Shown piece by piece: positions 35,383 to 42,366 of a stretch of 64,000 bases of DNA (position 1 is its first letter; each line of letters starts with the position of its first letter). The position numbers and the translations under genes are program-made. Source of the DNA: JASGDC01 sp047605865 (GTDB lineage Bacteria; Actinomycetota; Actinomycetes; Actinomycetales; Micrococcaceae); NCBI GenBank assembly GCA_047605865.1, contig JASGFC010000005.1, forward strand, positions 1 through 64,000, read 5' to 3'. A model generated the notes under the pieces. It searched no databases. It worked only from the letters and a program-made list of their open reading frames with translations, and was not told where the DNA came from.

Positions 35383-35913
35383 ATGGCAAAATTTTTTACG
35401 CTAGTAATACTAGCCTTAGTAGTGAGTATTAGTATATTCGGAATGTACTCGGGTTGGAATAAGAAACTTTCTAAGTTCAAAGAAGAAAACCTTGAGCCTA
35501 CTCCTGTACCAAGTAAAACTGACACAGAACTTGATGAGAACAAAGACCTTGGTGAGCTTCTTAACAGCTACGATGGCATTTACATTGCTACAGTTCATGC
35601 ACAACAACCGCTTGAACGTATTACTGCTCATCACTTAGGTCTTAAGAATCGCTGTACTTTAGCAATTTATAAAAATGCCATTGTTTTTGAGAAAGAACCT
35701 CAAGATATTTTAATTCCAATGAAAGGTATCCGTAGTGTGAGCCTTACTGAGGGCATGATTGGCAAGTTTATTGGTAAAGATAAAGTCCTTACCATTGGAT
35801 GGCGTCTAGGTGATATTGACGTTGAAACTGGCTTTAGCGTTGAACCTGGTAGAACAGGGCAGCAAGAGAATATCATTGAGATTCAGCAGCTGATTCAAGC
35901 ACAGCTTGTTTAA
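35383..35913 (+). CDS. Membrane-anchored PH-like domain protein
   Basis: 176 residues. One N-terminal membrane helix (about 3-22), a short charged linker rich in Lys, Glu and Pro, then a compact beta-rich domain (about 60-170) with CTLAIYKNAIVFEKEP and LTIGWRLGDIDVETGF. Proteins like this, often called PH-like or 'transporter', stand among the pyrimidine genes of actinobacteria, next to carA. Here none of the pyr genes follows: a uracil permease does instead. No function known. Confidence 0.6.
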   Translation: MAKFFTLVILALVVSISIFGMYSGWNKKLSKFKEENLEPTPVPSKTDTELDENKDLGELLNSYDGIYIATVHAQQPLERITAHHLGLKNRCTLAIYKNAIVFEKEPQDILIPMKGIRSVSLTEGMIGKFIGKDKVLTIGWRLGDIDVETGFSVEPGRTGQQENIIEIQQLIQAQLV

Positions 35914-35969
35914 AATCAACACTCTGATACCTTGAACTAAATCATTTTCTGAATTCATAAAACTTAGTC

Positions 35970-35975
35970 TATACT
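35970..35975 (+). promoter_or_regulatory. -10 box of the uracil permease promoter
   Basis: TATACT 35 nt before the permease start; the sequence 17 bp upstream (ttctga) is a poor -35. A ribosome-binding gaaggg follows. Confidence 0.45.
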
Positions 35976-36010
35976 GTAGAAAGTTTAACTAACTATCGAA
36001 GGGCAATAAC

Positions 36011-37276
36011 TTGGCACTGTGGAAAGTACACGGAGACGGTAAACAAATCAAAGATGGAGAAGTAGTATCTCCTGACGAACGTCTCAATTGGCCATTTACT
36101 ATAACAATCGGCCTCCAACACGTAATTGCAATGTTTGGAGCAACATTTCTTGTTCCACTGCTTACTGGGTTCCCTCCAACAACAACTCTGTTGTTCTCTG
36201 GATTGGGAACTCTTTTATTTTTGCTTATAACTCAAGGTAAAGTTCCTAGTTACCTTGGCTCAAGTTTCGCTTTCATCGCTCCACTTGCAGCTTCCACAAA
36301 AGATTATGGCATGTCAGGAGCACTAGGTGGCATCGTAATGGCTGGTATCACCATGACCCTTATTGGTCTTATTGCACACTTTGCAGGTGTTGGCTGGATT
36401 GAAAAACTTATGCCACCAGTTGTGACAGGTTCTATCTTGGCACTGATTGGTTTCAATCTGGCACCTAGTGCAAAACAAAACTTTATGACACATCCATTAA
36501 CTGGCTTTGTCACTCTAGCAAGTATCATCCTCGTTGGAGTTATCTTCAAAGGCATGATTGGCAGGCTTTCCATTATCATTGGTGTGCTCATCGGTTATAT
36601 TGCTGCCGTACTTCAAGGTGAAGTTGACTTCTCTAAGGTTGGACAAGCAGCATGGATTGGTTTACCACCTTTCCACCATCCAAGTTTCCACATGAGCTTA
36701 ATGCCAATGTTCATACCAGTAATCTTGGCACTTGTTGCTGAAAATATTGGTCACTTAAAAGCAGTTGCCCTCATGACAGGCAAGAACTTAGACCCGTATG
36801 CAGGGCGTGCTCTCATGGGTGATGGACTATCTACTGTACTAGCTGGATCTGGTGGTGGTTCTGCAACAACCACATACGCTGAGAACATTGGCGTAATGGC
36901 AGCAACAAAGGTCTACTCAACTGCTGCCTATGCCGTTGCTGGATTAACAGCAATCTTGCTCAGTTTTTCTCCAAAGTTTGGAGCTATCATTAGCACGATT
37001 CCACAGGGTGTGCTCGGTGGTGCCGCTACTGTTCTCTACGGTATGATTGGTATTCTCGGTGTACGTATCTGGATTGATAATAAAGTTGACTTCTCAGTGT
37101 CAAAGAATATGCTTACGGCTGCTGTGGCTCTTATCATCGGTATCGCAGACTACACTTGGAACTTCTCAAACATTGAATTTTCAGGAATCGCCCTTGGTAC
37201 GGCAGCTGCAATCATTATCTATCATGTGATTAACACGATTGAGAAGCGAAAGACACCTTCACAATCGCTGACTTAA
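36011..37276 (+). CDS. uraA: Uracil permease (NCS2 / UraA family)
   Basis: 421 residues, about fourteen membrane segments. NCS2 proteins of this type bring in uracil with a proton. Family blocks: FTITIGLQHVIAMFGATFLVPLLTG (about residues 30-54), of which QHVIAMFGATFLVP is diagnostic, SFAFIAPLAA (about 86-95), the glutamate-containing LVAENIGHLKAVALMTG (about 243-259) that binds the base, and GDGLSTVLAGSGGGSATTTYAENIGVMA (about 270-297). The closing helix pair is short. TTG start with gaaggg 8 nt upstream. It sits where pyrimidine biosynthetic genes usually lie, and probably serves salvage. Confidence 0.88.
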   Translation: MALWKVHGDGKQIKDGEVVSPDERLNWPFTITIGLQHVIAMFGATFLVPLLTGFPPTTTLLFSGLGTLLFLLITQGKVPSYLGSSFAFIAPLAASTKDYGMSGALGGIVMAGITMTLIGLIAHFAGVGWIEKLMPPVVTGSILALIGFNLAPSAKQNFMTHPLTGFVTLASIILVGVIFKGMIGRLSIIIGVLIGYIAAVLQGEVDFSKVGQAAWIGLPPFHHPSFHMSLMPMFIPVILALVAENIGHLKAVALMTGKNLDPYAGRALMGDGLSTVLAGSGGGSATTTYAENIGVMAATKVYSTAAYAVAGLTAILLSFSPKFGAIISTIPQGVLGGAATVLYGMIGILGVRIWIDNKVDFSVSKNMLTAAVALIIGIADYTWNFSNIEFSGIALGTAAAIIIYHVINTIEKRKTPSQSLT

Positions 37277-37309
37277 GACTTCTGGCAACACAGTAAGCCT
37301 ATACCAAAA

Positions 37310-37410
37310 CAAAGTCTGTAGTTAATCAAGCCATGATCATGATTGGGTCAGTACGGTATGTCTGCCTCTTAAGTGCAAATCTACTTGGTGTACCAGGTAG
37401 ATTTGCACTT
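37310..37410 (+). repeat. 101-bp direct repeat, left copy
   Basis: Matches 38737-38837 at 93 of 101 positions in the same orientation with no gaps. It ends in a 40-bp palindrome (37371-37410) with arms aagtgcaaatctac / gtagatttgcactt closing on tggt-gt-acca. It lies between the convergent ends of uraA and the ATPase gene, where the palindrome could also serve as a terminator. A second internal symmetry is catgatcatg. Confidence 0.92.
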
Positions 37411-37437
37411 TTCAGACGAACAACTGTGTCCATTGTG

Positions 37438-38622
37438 TTAATCGTCAAGAAGGAAATCAATAGCGTTAAGCTCCTTAATACCATCAATATCTTGCACGTA
37501 CTCATCAAGGGTAATGAGCATTTTAGGGTAATGGTCTTTGATTTCTTTAAAAGGTGCAATCTCGCGTTCAAGAGTGCTATCATCTTCTACGCTTTTAGCA
37601 ACCTGAATATACAAGGTTTCTTCAGCTCTTTCAGAGATAAAATCAACTTCAAGCGATCCAACTTTACCGATTTTTACCTTATATCCTCTTCTCAACAACT
37701 CAAGATAAATGATGTTCTCTAGCAAATGGCCAATGTCCGTACGTTTATCTCCAAGCAATAATCTCCGAAGACCCAAATCCACAAGATAATACTTCTCCAA
37801 AGTCTTCAGATGCTGCTTACCTTTAACGTCAAAACGATTAGCTTTATATAAGATAAAAGAATCCTCTAAGGCTTTGACATAACTTTCAACAGTAACTGGA
37901 GTAGTTTTTCTACCATTACTATTAAGCGTATCTGCAATTTTTTTACTAGAAACAATATTTCCAACATTACTAAACAAAAACCTGACTACACTCTCCAACA
38001 AAGTCACGTCTTTAATATTTTTCCTTGCCACGATATCTTTAAGCAATACCGTATTGTATATGCCTAGTAAATAGTCACGATAAACTTCTTCATCATCCAA
38101 AGTTGCTGCATAAGGAAACCCTCCATATTGAAAATAACGACTCCAAGCATCTCGCTTATCTAAAGTAGACATTTCATAATATTCTTTGAAAGATAAGGGT
38201 AAAATACTTACCTCTATATAGCGACCAGAAAGATAAGTAGCAAGTTCACCAGAAAGTAGTGAAGCATTAGAACCTGTAATATAAAGGTCAATATTATCCC
38301 GCAAAAAAAGACTATCAACGGCCTTTTGAAACTCAGGTACCAGTTGTATTTCGTCAAGAAAAACATAGTTCTTTTCATCTTTGACTAAGTTTTTCACGAT
38401 ATGTTTGTGAAGTTTTTTATAATCAAGAAGCGGCTCGTTATCTAAATCTTCAAAGTTAATTGAAGTAATGCACTCTTCATCTACGCCCTGCTTTTTGAGA
38501 TAATCTTGAAATTGCAATAAGAGAGTAGATTTTCCACATCTACGTACACCTGTAATGACTTTGATAATATGTTTATCTTGCAGTTTCTTTAAACGTTCTA
38601 GATAATTCAAACGTTCTACCAT
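37438..38622 (-). CDS. DUF4143-type ATPase (AAA_14), flanked by direct repeats
   Basis: 394 residues from the ATG at 38622, chosen for the strong gaggtggg ribosome-binding site; four in-frame codons lie upstream. The N-terminal ATPase has Walker A VITGVRRCGKSTLL (about residues 22-35) and Walker B NYVFLDEIQLV (about 88-98), then the sensor ITGSNASLLSGELATYLSGR (about 115-134, in which ITGSNASLL is typical). The C-terminal DUF4143 region (about 190-390) ends in a nuclease-like fold with SLEVDFI and LYIQVAKS, the catalytic Lys being replaced by Gln as in most members. Function is unknown for the family. The promoter region holds two near-identical palindromes. Confidence 0.85.
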   Translation of the reverse strand: MVERLNYLERLKKLQDKHIIKVITGVRRCGKSTLLLQFQDYLKKQGVDEECITSINFEDLDNEPLLDYKKLHKHIVKNLVKDEKNYVFLDEIQLVPEFQKAVDSLFLRDNIDLYITGSNASLLSGELATYLSGRYIEVSILPLSFKEYYEMSTLDKRDAWSRYFQYGGFPYAATLDDEEVYRDYLLGIYNTVLLKDIVARKNIKDVTLLESVVRFLFSNVGNIVSSKKIADTLNSNGRKTTPVTVESYVKALEDSFILYKANRFDVKGKQHLKTLEKYYLVDLGLRRLLLGDKRTDIGHLLENIIYLELLRRGYKVKIGKVGSLEVDFISERAEETLYIQVAKSVEDDSTLEREIAPFKEIKDHYPKMLITLDEYVQDIDGIKELNAIDFLLDD

Positions 38623-38639
38623 AACCCACCTCATCTTCT

Positions 38640-38703
38640 AGTTTTTATAGTCTACTATAAAAACTTTAAAATTTTAGATACTTTTTATAGTCTACTATAA
38701 AAA
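38640..38703 (-). promoter_or_regulatory. Twin palindromes overlapping the promoter of the DUF4143 gene
   Basis: Palindrome A (38640-38665): arms agtttttatagt / actataaaaact around ct. Palindrome B (38682-38703): arms tttttatagt / actataaaaa around the same ct. Centres are exactly 40 bp apart. On the gene's strand A contains TATAGT (38654-38659), a possible -10, and ends 17 bp from the start codon. The layout suggests a paired operator. Confidence 0.65.
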
Positions 38704-38736
38704 CTTACTGTTCTATAAAACGATAAAATTGCAAGC

Positions 38737-38837
38737 AAAGTCTGTAGTTAATCAAGCCATGATCATGATTGGGTCAGTACGTCATGTCTGCCTCTTAAGT
38801 GCAAATCTGCTTGGTACACCAAACAGATTTGCACTTA
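38737..38837 (+). repeat. 101-bp direct repeat, right copy
   Basis: Second copy of the repeat at 37310-37410, eight mismatches. Its 40-bp palindrome is 38798-38837. One arm-to-arm base pair differs from the left copy by a double, pair-preserving change (A-T there, G-C here). It lies between the start of the ATPase gene and gmk, where a terminator would not be expected. Confidence 0.92.
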
Positions 38838-38838
38838 A

Positions 38839-38874
38839 TATACGGACTTAGCTTTATATACGGACTTAGCTTTC
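38839..38874 (+). repeat. 18-bp perfect tandem repeat upstream of gmk
   Basis: Two adjacent identical copies of atatacggacttagcttt (38839-38856 and 38857-38874), beginning one base after the right 101-bp repeat. Confidence 0.9.
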
Positions 38875-38907
38875 GTAGCTAAATGCAACGAAGCTCATGA
38901 ACCAGCT

Positions 38908-38913
38908 TATACT
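38908..38913 (+). promoter_or_regulatory. -10 box of a leaderless gmk promoter
   Basis: TATACT 6 nt before the gmk ATG, with no Shine-Dalgarno in the gap. Confidence 0.5.
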
Positions 38914-38919
38914 TGAATC

Positions 38920-39483
38920 ATGAAACAAATCCCTCTTACTGTTATTGCTGGCCCTACGGCAGTTGGAAAAGGCACAGTAACCCACAAATTGCTTCAAGAG
39001 TACCCTCAAGTTGAGCTCACTACGTCTGCTACAACAAGAGAACCTCGTCCCGGAGAAGTTAATGGCAAAGATTACTATTTTTTGAGCATGGATGAGTTTA
39101 ATCAAAAGATAAAAAATCACGAATTTTTAGAATGGGCAGTTGTTCACAAAGAAAATAAGTATGGCACTTTAATCTCTGAAATTGAACGTATACGTCAGGA
39201 CGGTGGCTATCCTATGCTTGAAATTGATCTTGCTGGAGCGCGTCAAATACGTGAAAAAGACCCTGATGCTATCACTATCTTTTTAAGTCCGCCTTCGTGG
39301 GAAGAATTAGTCAAAAGACTTCATGGACGAGGTACCGAATCTGAAGAAGAAATGCAACGAAGGCTTGAAACAGCTAGAAATGAATTGAAAGCTAAGGTAG
39401 AATTTGAACATGAAGTTGTCAACGATTCAGTTGAAAACGCAGTAAATCAAATTGCCCAACTCATGGGTTTACAAAAGAGTTAA
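38920..39483 (+). CDS. gmk: Guanylate kinase
   Basis: 187 residues. It phosphorylates GMP to GDP. The P-loop is IAGPTAVGKGTVTHKLL (about residues 8-24), the GMP-binding region has TTSATTREPRPGEVNGKDYYFLS (about 35-57, with SATTREPRPGE diagnostic), and ILEWA-like FLEWAVVHKENKYGT. A -10 box directly before the ATG points to a leaderless transcript. gmk-rpoZ-coaBC-metK-priA is the usual actinobacterial order. Confidence 0.94.
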   Translation: MKQIPLTVIAGPTAVGKGTVTHKLLQEYPQVELTTSATTREPRPGEVNGKDYYFLSMDEFNQKIKNHEFLEWAVVHKENKYGTLISEIERIRQDGGYPMLEIDLAGARQIREKDPDAITIFLSPPSWEELVKRLHGRGTESEEEMQRRLETARNELKAKVEFEHEVVNDSVENAVNQIAQLMGLQKS

Positions 39484-39495
39484 GAGAGATAATAA

Positions 39496-39924
39496 ATGTC
39501 TGCTATTGAAGAAAATGAAGGAGTTATTCACCCATCTATCGATGAACTTCTACAGGTGAGTGATAACAAATATGCGCTTGTTATTTATAGTGCAAAACGT
39601 GCGCGCCAAATCAATGCGTACTATTCGCAGTTAGCTGATGGCTTACTTGAACACGTTGGACCACTTGTAGACAATGAAATCAATGAAAAACCACTCTCTA
39701 TCGCTCTTCGTGAAATTCAAGAAGGCAAGTTAGTAGCTGAAACAAAAGAAGGCGCTCGTACTGGTCTTGATGGTACAGAGATTCAGCAAGATGCAGCATT
39801 TGTTCCAGAAAGTGTTTTCAGTGATGAGCCTACTCACGATGATCCAGGTCCAGAAACTCCAGAACAAGAGTTAGCATCTGAGGAAGTTGATGCTGCAGAG
39901 CAGGCTGCATCTGAAGAAAACTAA
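39496..39924 (+). CDS. rpoZ: DNA-directed RNA polymerase omega subunit
   Basis: 142 residues. It helps assemble and stabilise RNA polymerase by clamping beta'. The omega core is about residues 10-80: HPSIDELLQVSDNKYALVIYSAKRARQINAYY, of which SAKRARQIN is the signature, then KPLSIALREIQEGKL. Beyond that comes a 60-residue acidic tail rich in Glu, Pro and Ala, longer than in most bacteria but of a kind seen in actinobacteria. Ribosome-binding site gagag. It lies 12 bp after gmk. Confidence 0.92.
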   Translation: MSAIEENEGVIHPSIDELLQVSDNKYALVIYSAKRARQINAYYSQLADGLLEHVGPLVDNEINEKPLSIALREIQEGKLVAETKEGARTGLDGTEIQQDAAFVPESVFSDEPTHDDPGPETPEQELASEEVDAAEQAASEEN

Positions 39925-39934
39925 GCTTTAAATC

Positions 39935-40459
39935 ATGAAAGTTGTCTTAGGGGTCTGTGCTGGAATAGCTGCCTATAAGGCAACTTTTTTAGTACGCTCT
40001 TTCAAAGAAGCTGGACACGACGTAACAGTAATTCCTACTGAAACTTCTTATCGTTTCGTAGCTAAAGCTACATGGGAAGCACTTAGTGGCAATAAAGTCA
40101 CTTCAGATATTTTTGAAGACGTTGAGCAGGTTAAGCATGTTTCTATCGCTCAAGAAGCAGATTTAATAGTTGTAGCACCTGCAACAGCAAACTTCCTAGC
40201 TGAAACTCGAATGGGACTAGCAAAGGATCTCTTAGGCAATACTATGTTGATGGCATCATGTCCTATCGTGCTAGCGCCAGCGATGCATACAGAAATGTGG
40301 AACAATGCTGCCACACAAGAAAACATTCAAGTCTTAACAAAGCGCGGTATGCATATTTGTGGTCCAGCTACTGGACGGTTAACAGGTGCCGATAGCGGCA
40401 TTGGCCGTATGGAAGAAGCTGAAACTATTTATAACTTTGCTCTGAAAGTTGTAGAGTGA
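39935..40459 (+). CDS. coaC: Phosphopantothenoylcysteine decarboxylase (stand-alone CoaC)
   Basis: 174 residues, HFCD flavoprotein. It decarboxylates 4'-phosphopantothenoylcysteine to 4'-phosphopantetheine in CoA synthesis. Blocks: VCAGIAAYKATFLVRSFKE at the start (FMN site), the catalytic His in KHVSIAQEADLIVVAPATAN (about residues 68-87) and APAMHTEMW (about 112-120), an actinobacterial variant of PAMN, followed by GRLTGADSGIGRM. In most bacteria this domain is fused to CoaB; here it has its own stop, and the coaB GTG overlaps it by 4 bp in another frame. Confidence 0.9.
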   Translation: MKVVLGVCAGIAAYKATFLVRSFKEAGHDVTVIPTETSYRFVAKATWEALSGNKVTSDIFEDVEQVKHVSIAQEADLIVVAPATANFLAETRMGLAKDLLGNTMLMASCPIVLAPAMHTEMWNNAATQENIQVLTKRGMHICGPATGRLTGADSGIGRMEEAETIYNFALKVVE

Positions 40460-41115
40460 ACATTGTTATCACAGCTGGTGGAACTCGTGAAGCCATTGAC
40501 CCTGTTCGCTATATCCACAATAAATCCTCTGGCAAACAGGGAATAGCACTTGTTGAAGAAGCTGTTAAACAAGGGCATCAAGTAACACTTATTCACACTT
40601 TAGAATCAGAAAAAGTGCAACATCTTAAGGCACATCTTATTAGAGTGGATTCAGCAGAGCAAATGTATCATGAAGTCCATCTGGCCATGCAAACAGCAGA
40701 TGCCCTCATTATGTGTGCAGCAGTTGCAGATTACACTCCTGTAGAAGTTTCAACTACTAAAGTTAAAAAAACTGATGCTCCTGAAATAACGTTAACGTTA
40801 AAGAAAACTAAAGACATCCTGGCATCCTTTAAGGATTCAAATAAAATCATTGTTGGTTTTGCTGCTGAAACAGGAGATAGCAAACATACAGTCTTAGAAT
40901 ATGGACTAAAAAAACTAAAGAAAAAAGCTTGCGATATGCTTGTAGTCAATGAAGTCGCAGAAAATAAAGCCTTCGGCCAAGACACTAATACCATAGATCT
41001 AATTTTCAAAGATGAACGACAAGCAATCCACACAAGTGGCTCTAAGAATGCTGTTGCTGCTGTGATTATTCAACAACTATCGCAACTTAAGAAGCAAGTA
41101 AACACCAGAAGCTAA
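40456..41115 (+). CDS. coaB: Phosphopantothenate--cysteine ligase (stand-alone CoaB)
   Basis: 219 residues. It joins cysteine to 4'-phosphopantothenate using a nucleotide triphosphate. It begins at the normal domain start, NIVITAGGTREAIDPVRYI (residues 2-20), with the conserved HNKSSGKQG after it, AAVADYTP (about 96-103), the KKTKDIL block and IVGFAAETGD (about 135-144). GTG start overlapping the coaC stop (GTGA). The split arrangement resembles that of streptococci, but the sequence style is actinobacterial, so it appears to be a local gene fission. Confidence 0.9.
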   Translation: MNIVITAGGTREAIDPVRYIHNKSSGKQGIALVEEAVKQGHQVTLIHTLESEKVQHLKAHLIRVDSAEQMYHEVHLAMQTADALIMCAAVADYTPVEVSTTKVKKTDAPEITLTLKKTKDILASFKDSNKIIVGFAAETGDSKHTVLEYGLKKLKKKACDMLVVNEVAENKAFGQDTNTIDLIFKDERQAIHTSGSKNAVAAVIIQQLSQLKKQVNTRS

Positions 41116-41170
41116 AAGTTTAAAAAGCTCTACTTAGCAAAGTGTCCCTCAAATCTGTAAACTTGATAGC

Positions 41171-42364
41171 ATGAGTAAATCCCTAAAACTTTTTACCTCA
41201 GAATCAGTAACTGAAGGCCATCCAGATAAAATCTGTGATCAAATTTCTGATGCCATACTTGATGCGGTTCTTGCACAAGATCCTAACGCGCGTGTAGCTG
41301 TTGAAACTGTTGCAACTACCGGACTTGTCCACGTCATTGGCGAAATGACTACTAAAGGCTATGTCGAAATACCTGAAATAGTGCGTAAAACCATTAAAGA
41401 TATTGGGTATAACAGTACCAAGATGGGCTTTAATGGTAACTCTTGTGGTGTTTCAGTCTCTATTGGACAACAATCACCTGAAATCGCTGATGGCGTTTTT
41501 GAATCTTTAGAAGAACGAGAAGGTCAAGCAACAGATCAATACGATAAACAAGGTGCTGGAGATCAAGGCATCATGTTTGGCTATGCTAGTAATGAAACAT
41601 CTAGCCTCATGCCATTACCTATCTGGATGGCACATCGTTTATCTGAATCATTAAGCAAAGCTAGAACTTCTCAAAGAGTTCCTTTTTTAAGACCTGATGG
41701 GAAAACTCAAGTTACTATTACCTACGATGGCAACAAGCCAGTTGCTGTTGACACCATTGTAATCTCAACTCAACATGATCCAGACGTTACACAAGAAGAC
41801 ATTGAAAAAGCTCTTAAAAAAGAAGTAATTAACCCTGTTCTTGATATGGATGATTTCAAAGATTTAGATACTGAACACATCACTTACATTCTTAATCCAT
41901 CCGGTAAATTTATCACAGGAGGGCCACAGAGCGATGCTGGGCTTACCGGGCGCAAAATTATAGTAGACACCTACGGTGGTATGGCTCGCCATGGTGGGGG
42001 AGCATTTAGTGGGAAAGATCCTTCAAAAGTAGATCGTTCTGCTGCCTACGCTTTACGTTGGGTGGCTAAAAATATTGTTGCTGCAAAAATGGCAGATAGA
42101 GTTGAAGTTCAAGCAGCATACGCTATTGGTCAAGCTCACCCAGTAGGTCTCTACGTTGAAACATTTGGAACAGAGCATATCCCAACTGAACGTATCCAAG
42201 AAGCTATTGAACAAGTCTTTGATTTACGTCCTAAAGCAATTATTGATGCACTTAACCTCACAAAACCTCAATACCAAGATACAGCTGCACATGGCCATTT
42301 TGGTCGTGATGGTTTTGCGTGGGAAGAAACCAACAAGGTCAATGAATTGAAGAAATACCTGTAA
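41171..42364 (+). CDS. metK: S-adenosylmethionine synthetase
   Basis: 397 residues. It makes S-adenosylmethionine from methionine and ATP. Blocks: FTSESVTEGHPDKICDQISDAILD (about residues 8-31, with SVTEGHPDK diagnostic), GAGDQGIMFGYA (about 127-138), and the phosphate-binding GGGAFSGKDPSKVDRSAAY (about 275-293). A taaact lies 7 nt before the ATG and no Shine-Dalgarno is seen, so it may be leaderless. priA starts 2 bp after its stop. Confidence 0.95.
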   Translation: MSKSLKLFTSESVTEGHPDKICDQISDAILDAVLAQDPNARVAVETVATTGLVHVIGEMTTKGYVEIPEIVRKTIKDIGYNSTKMGFNGNSCGVSVSIGQQSPEIADGVFESLEEREGQATDQYDKQGAGDQGIMFGYASNETSSLMPLPIWMAHRLSESLSKARTSQRVPFLRPDGKTQVTITYDGNKPVAVDTIVISTQHDPDVTQEDIEKALKKEVINPVLDMDDFKDLDTEHITYILNPSGKFITGGPQSDAGLTGRKIIVDTYGGMARHGGGAFSGKDPSKVDRSAAYALRWVAKNIVAAKMADRVEVQAAYAIGQAHPVGLYVETFGTEHIPTERIQEAIEQVFDLRPKAIIDALNLTKPQYQDTAAHGHFGRDGFAWEETNKVNELKKYL

Positions 42365-42366
42365 TC

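Noticed and set aside
37333..37722. A plus-strand open frame starting inside the left repeat.
   Set aside because: It is antisense to the ATPase gene for most of its length and has no ribosome-binding site or recognisable domain.
37310..38837. Insertion sequence with the repeats as terminal repeats.
   Set aside because: The repeats are direct, not inverted, and the enclosed gene is an ATPase with no transposase motifs; no target-site duplication was seen.
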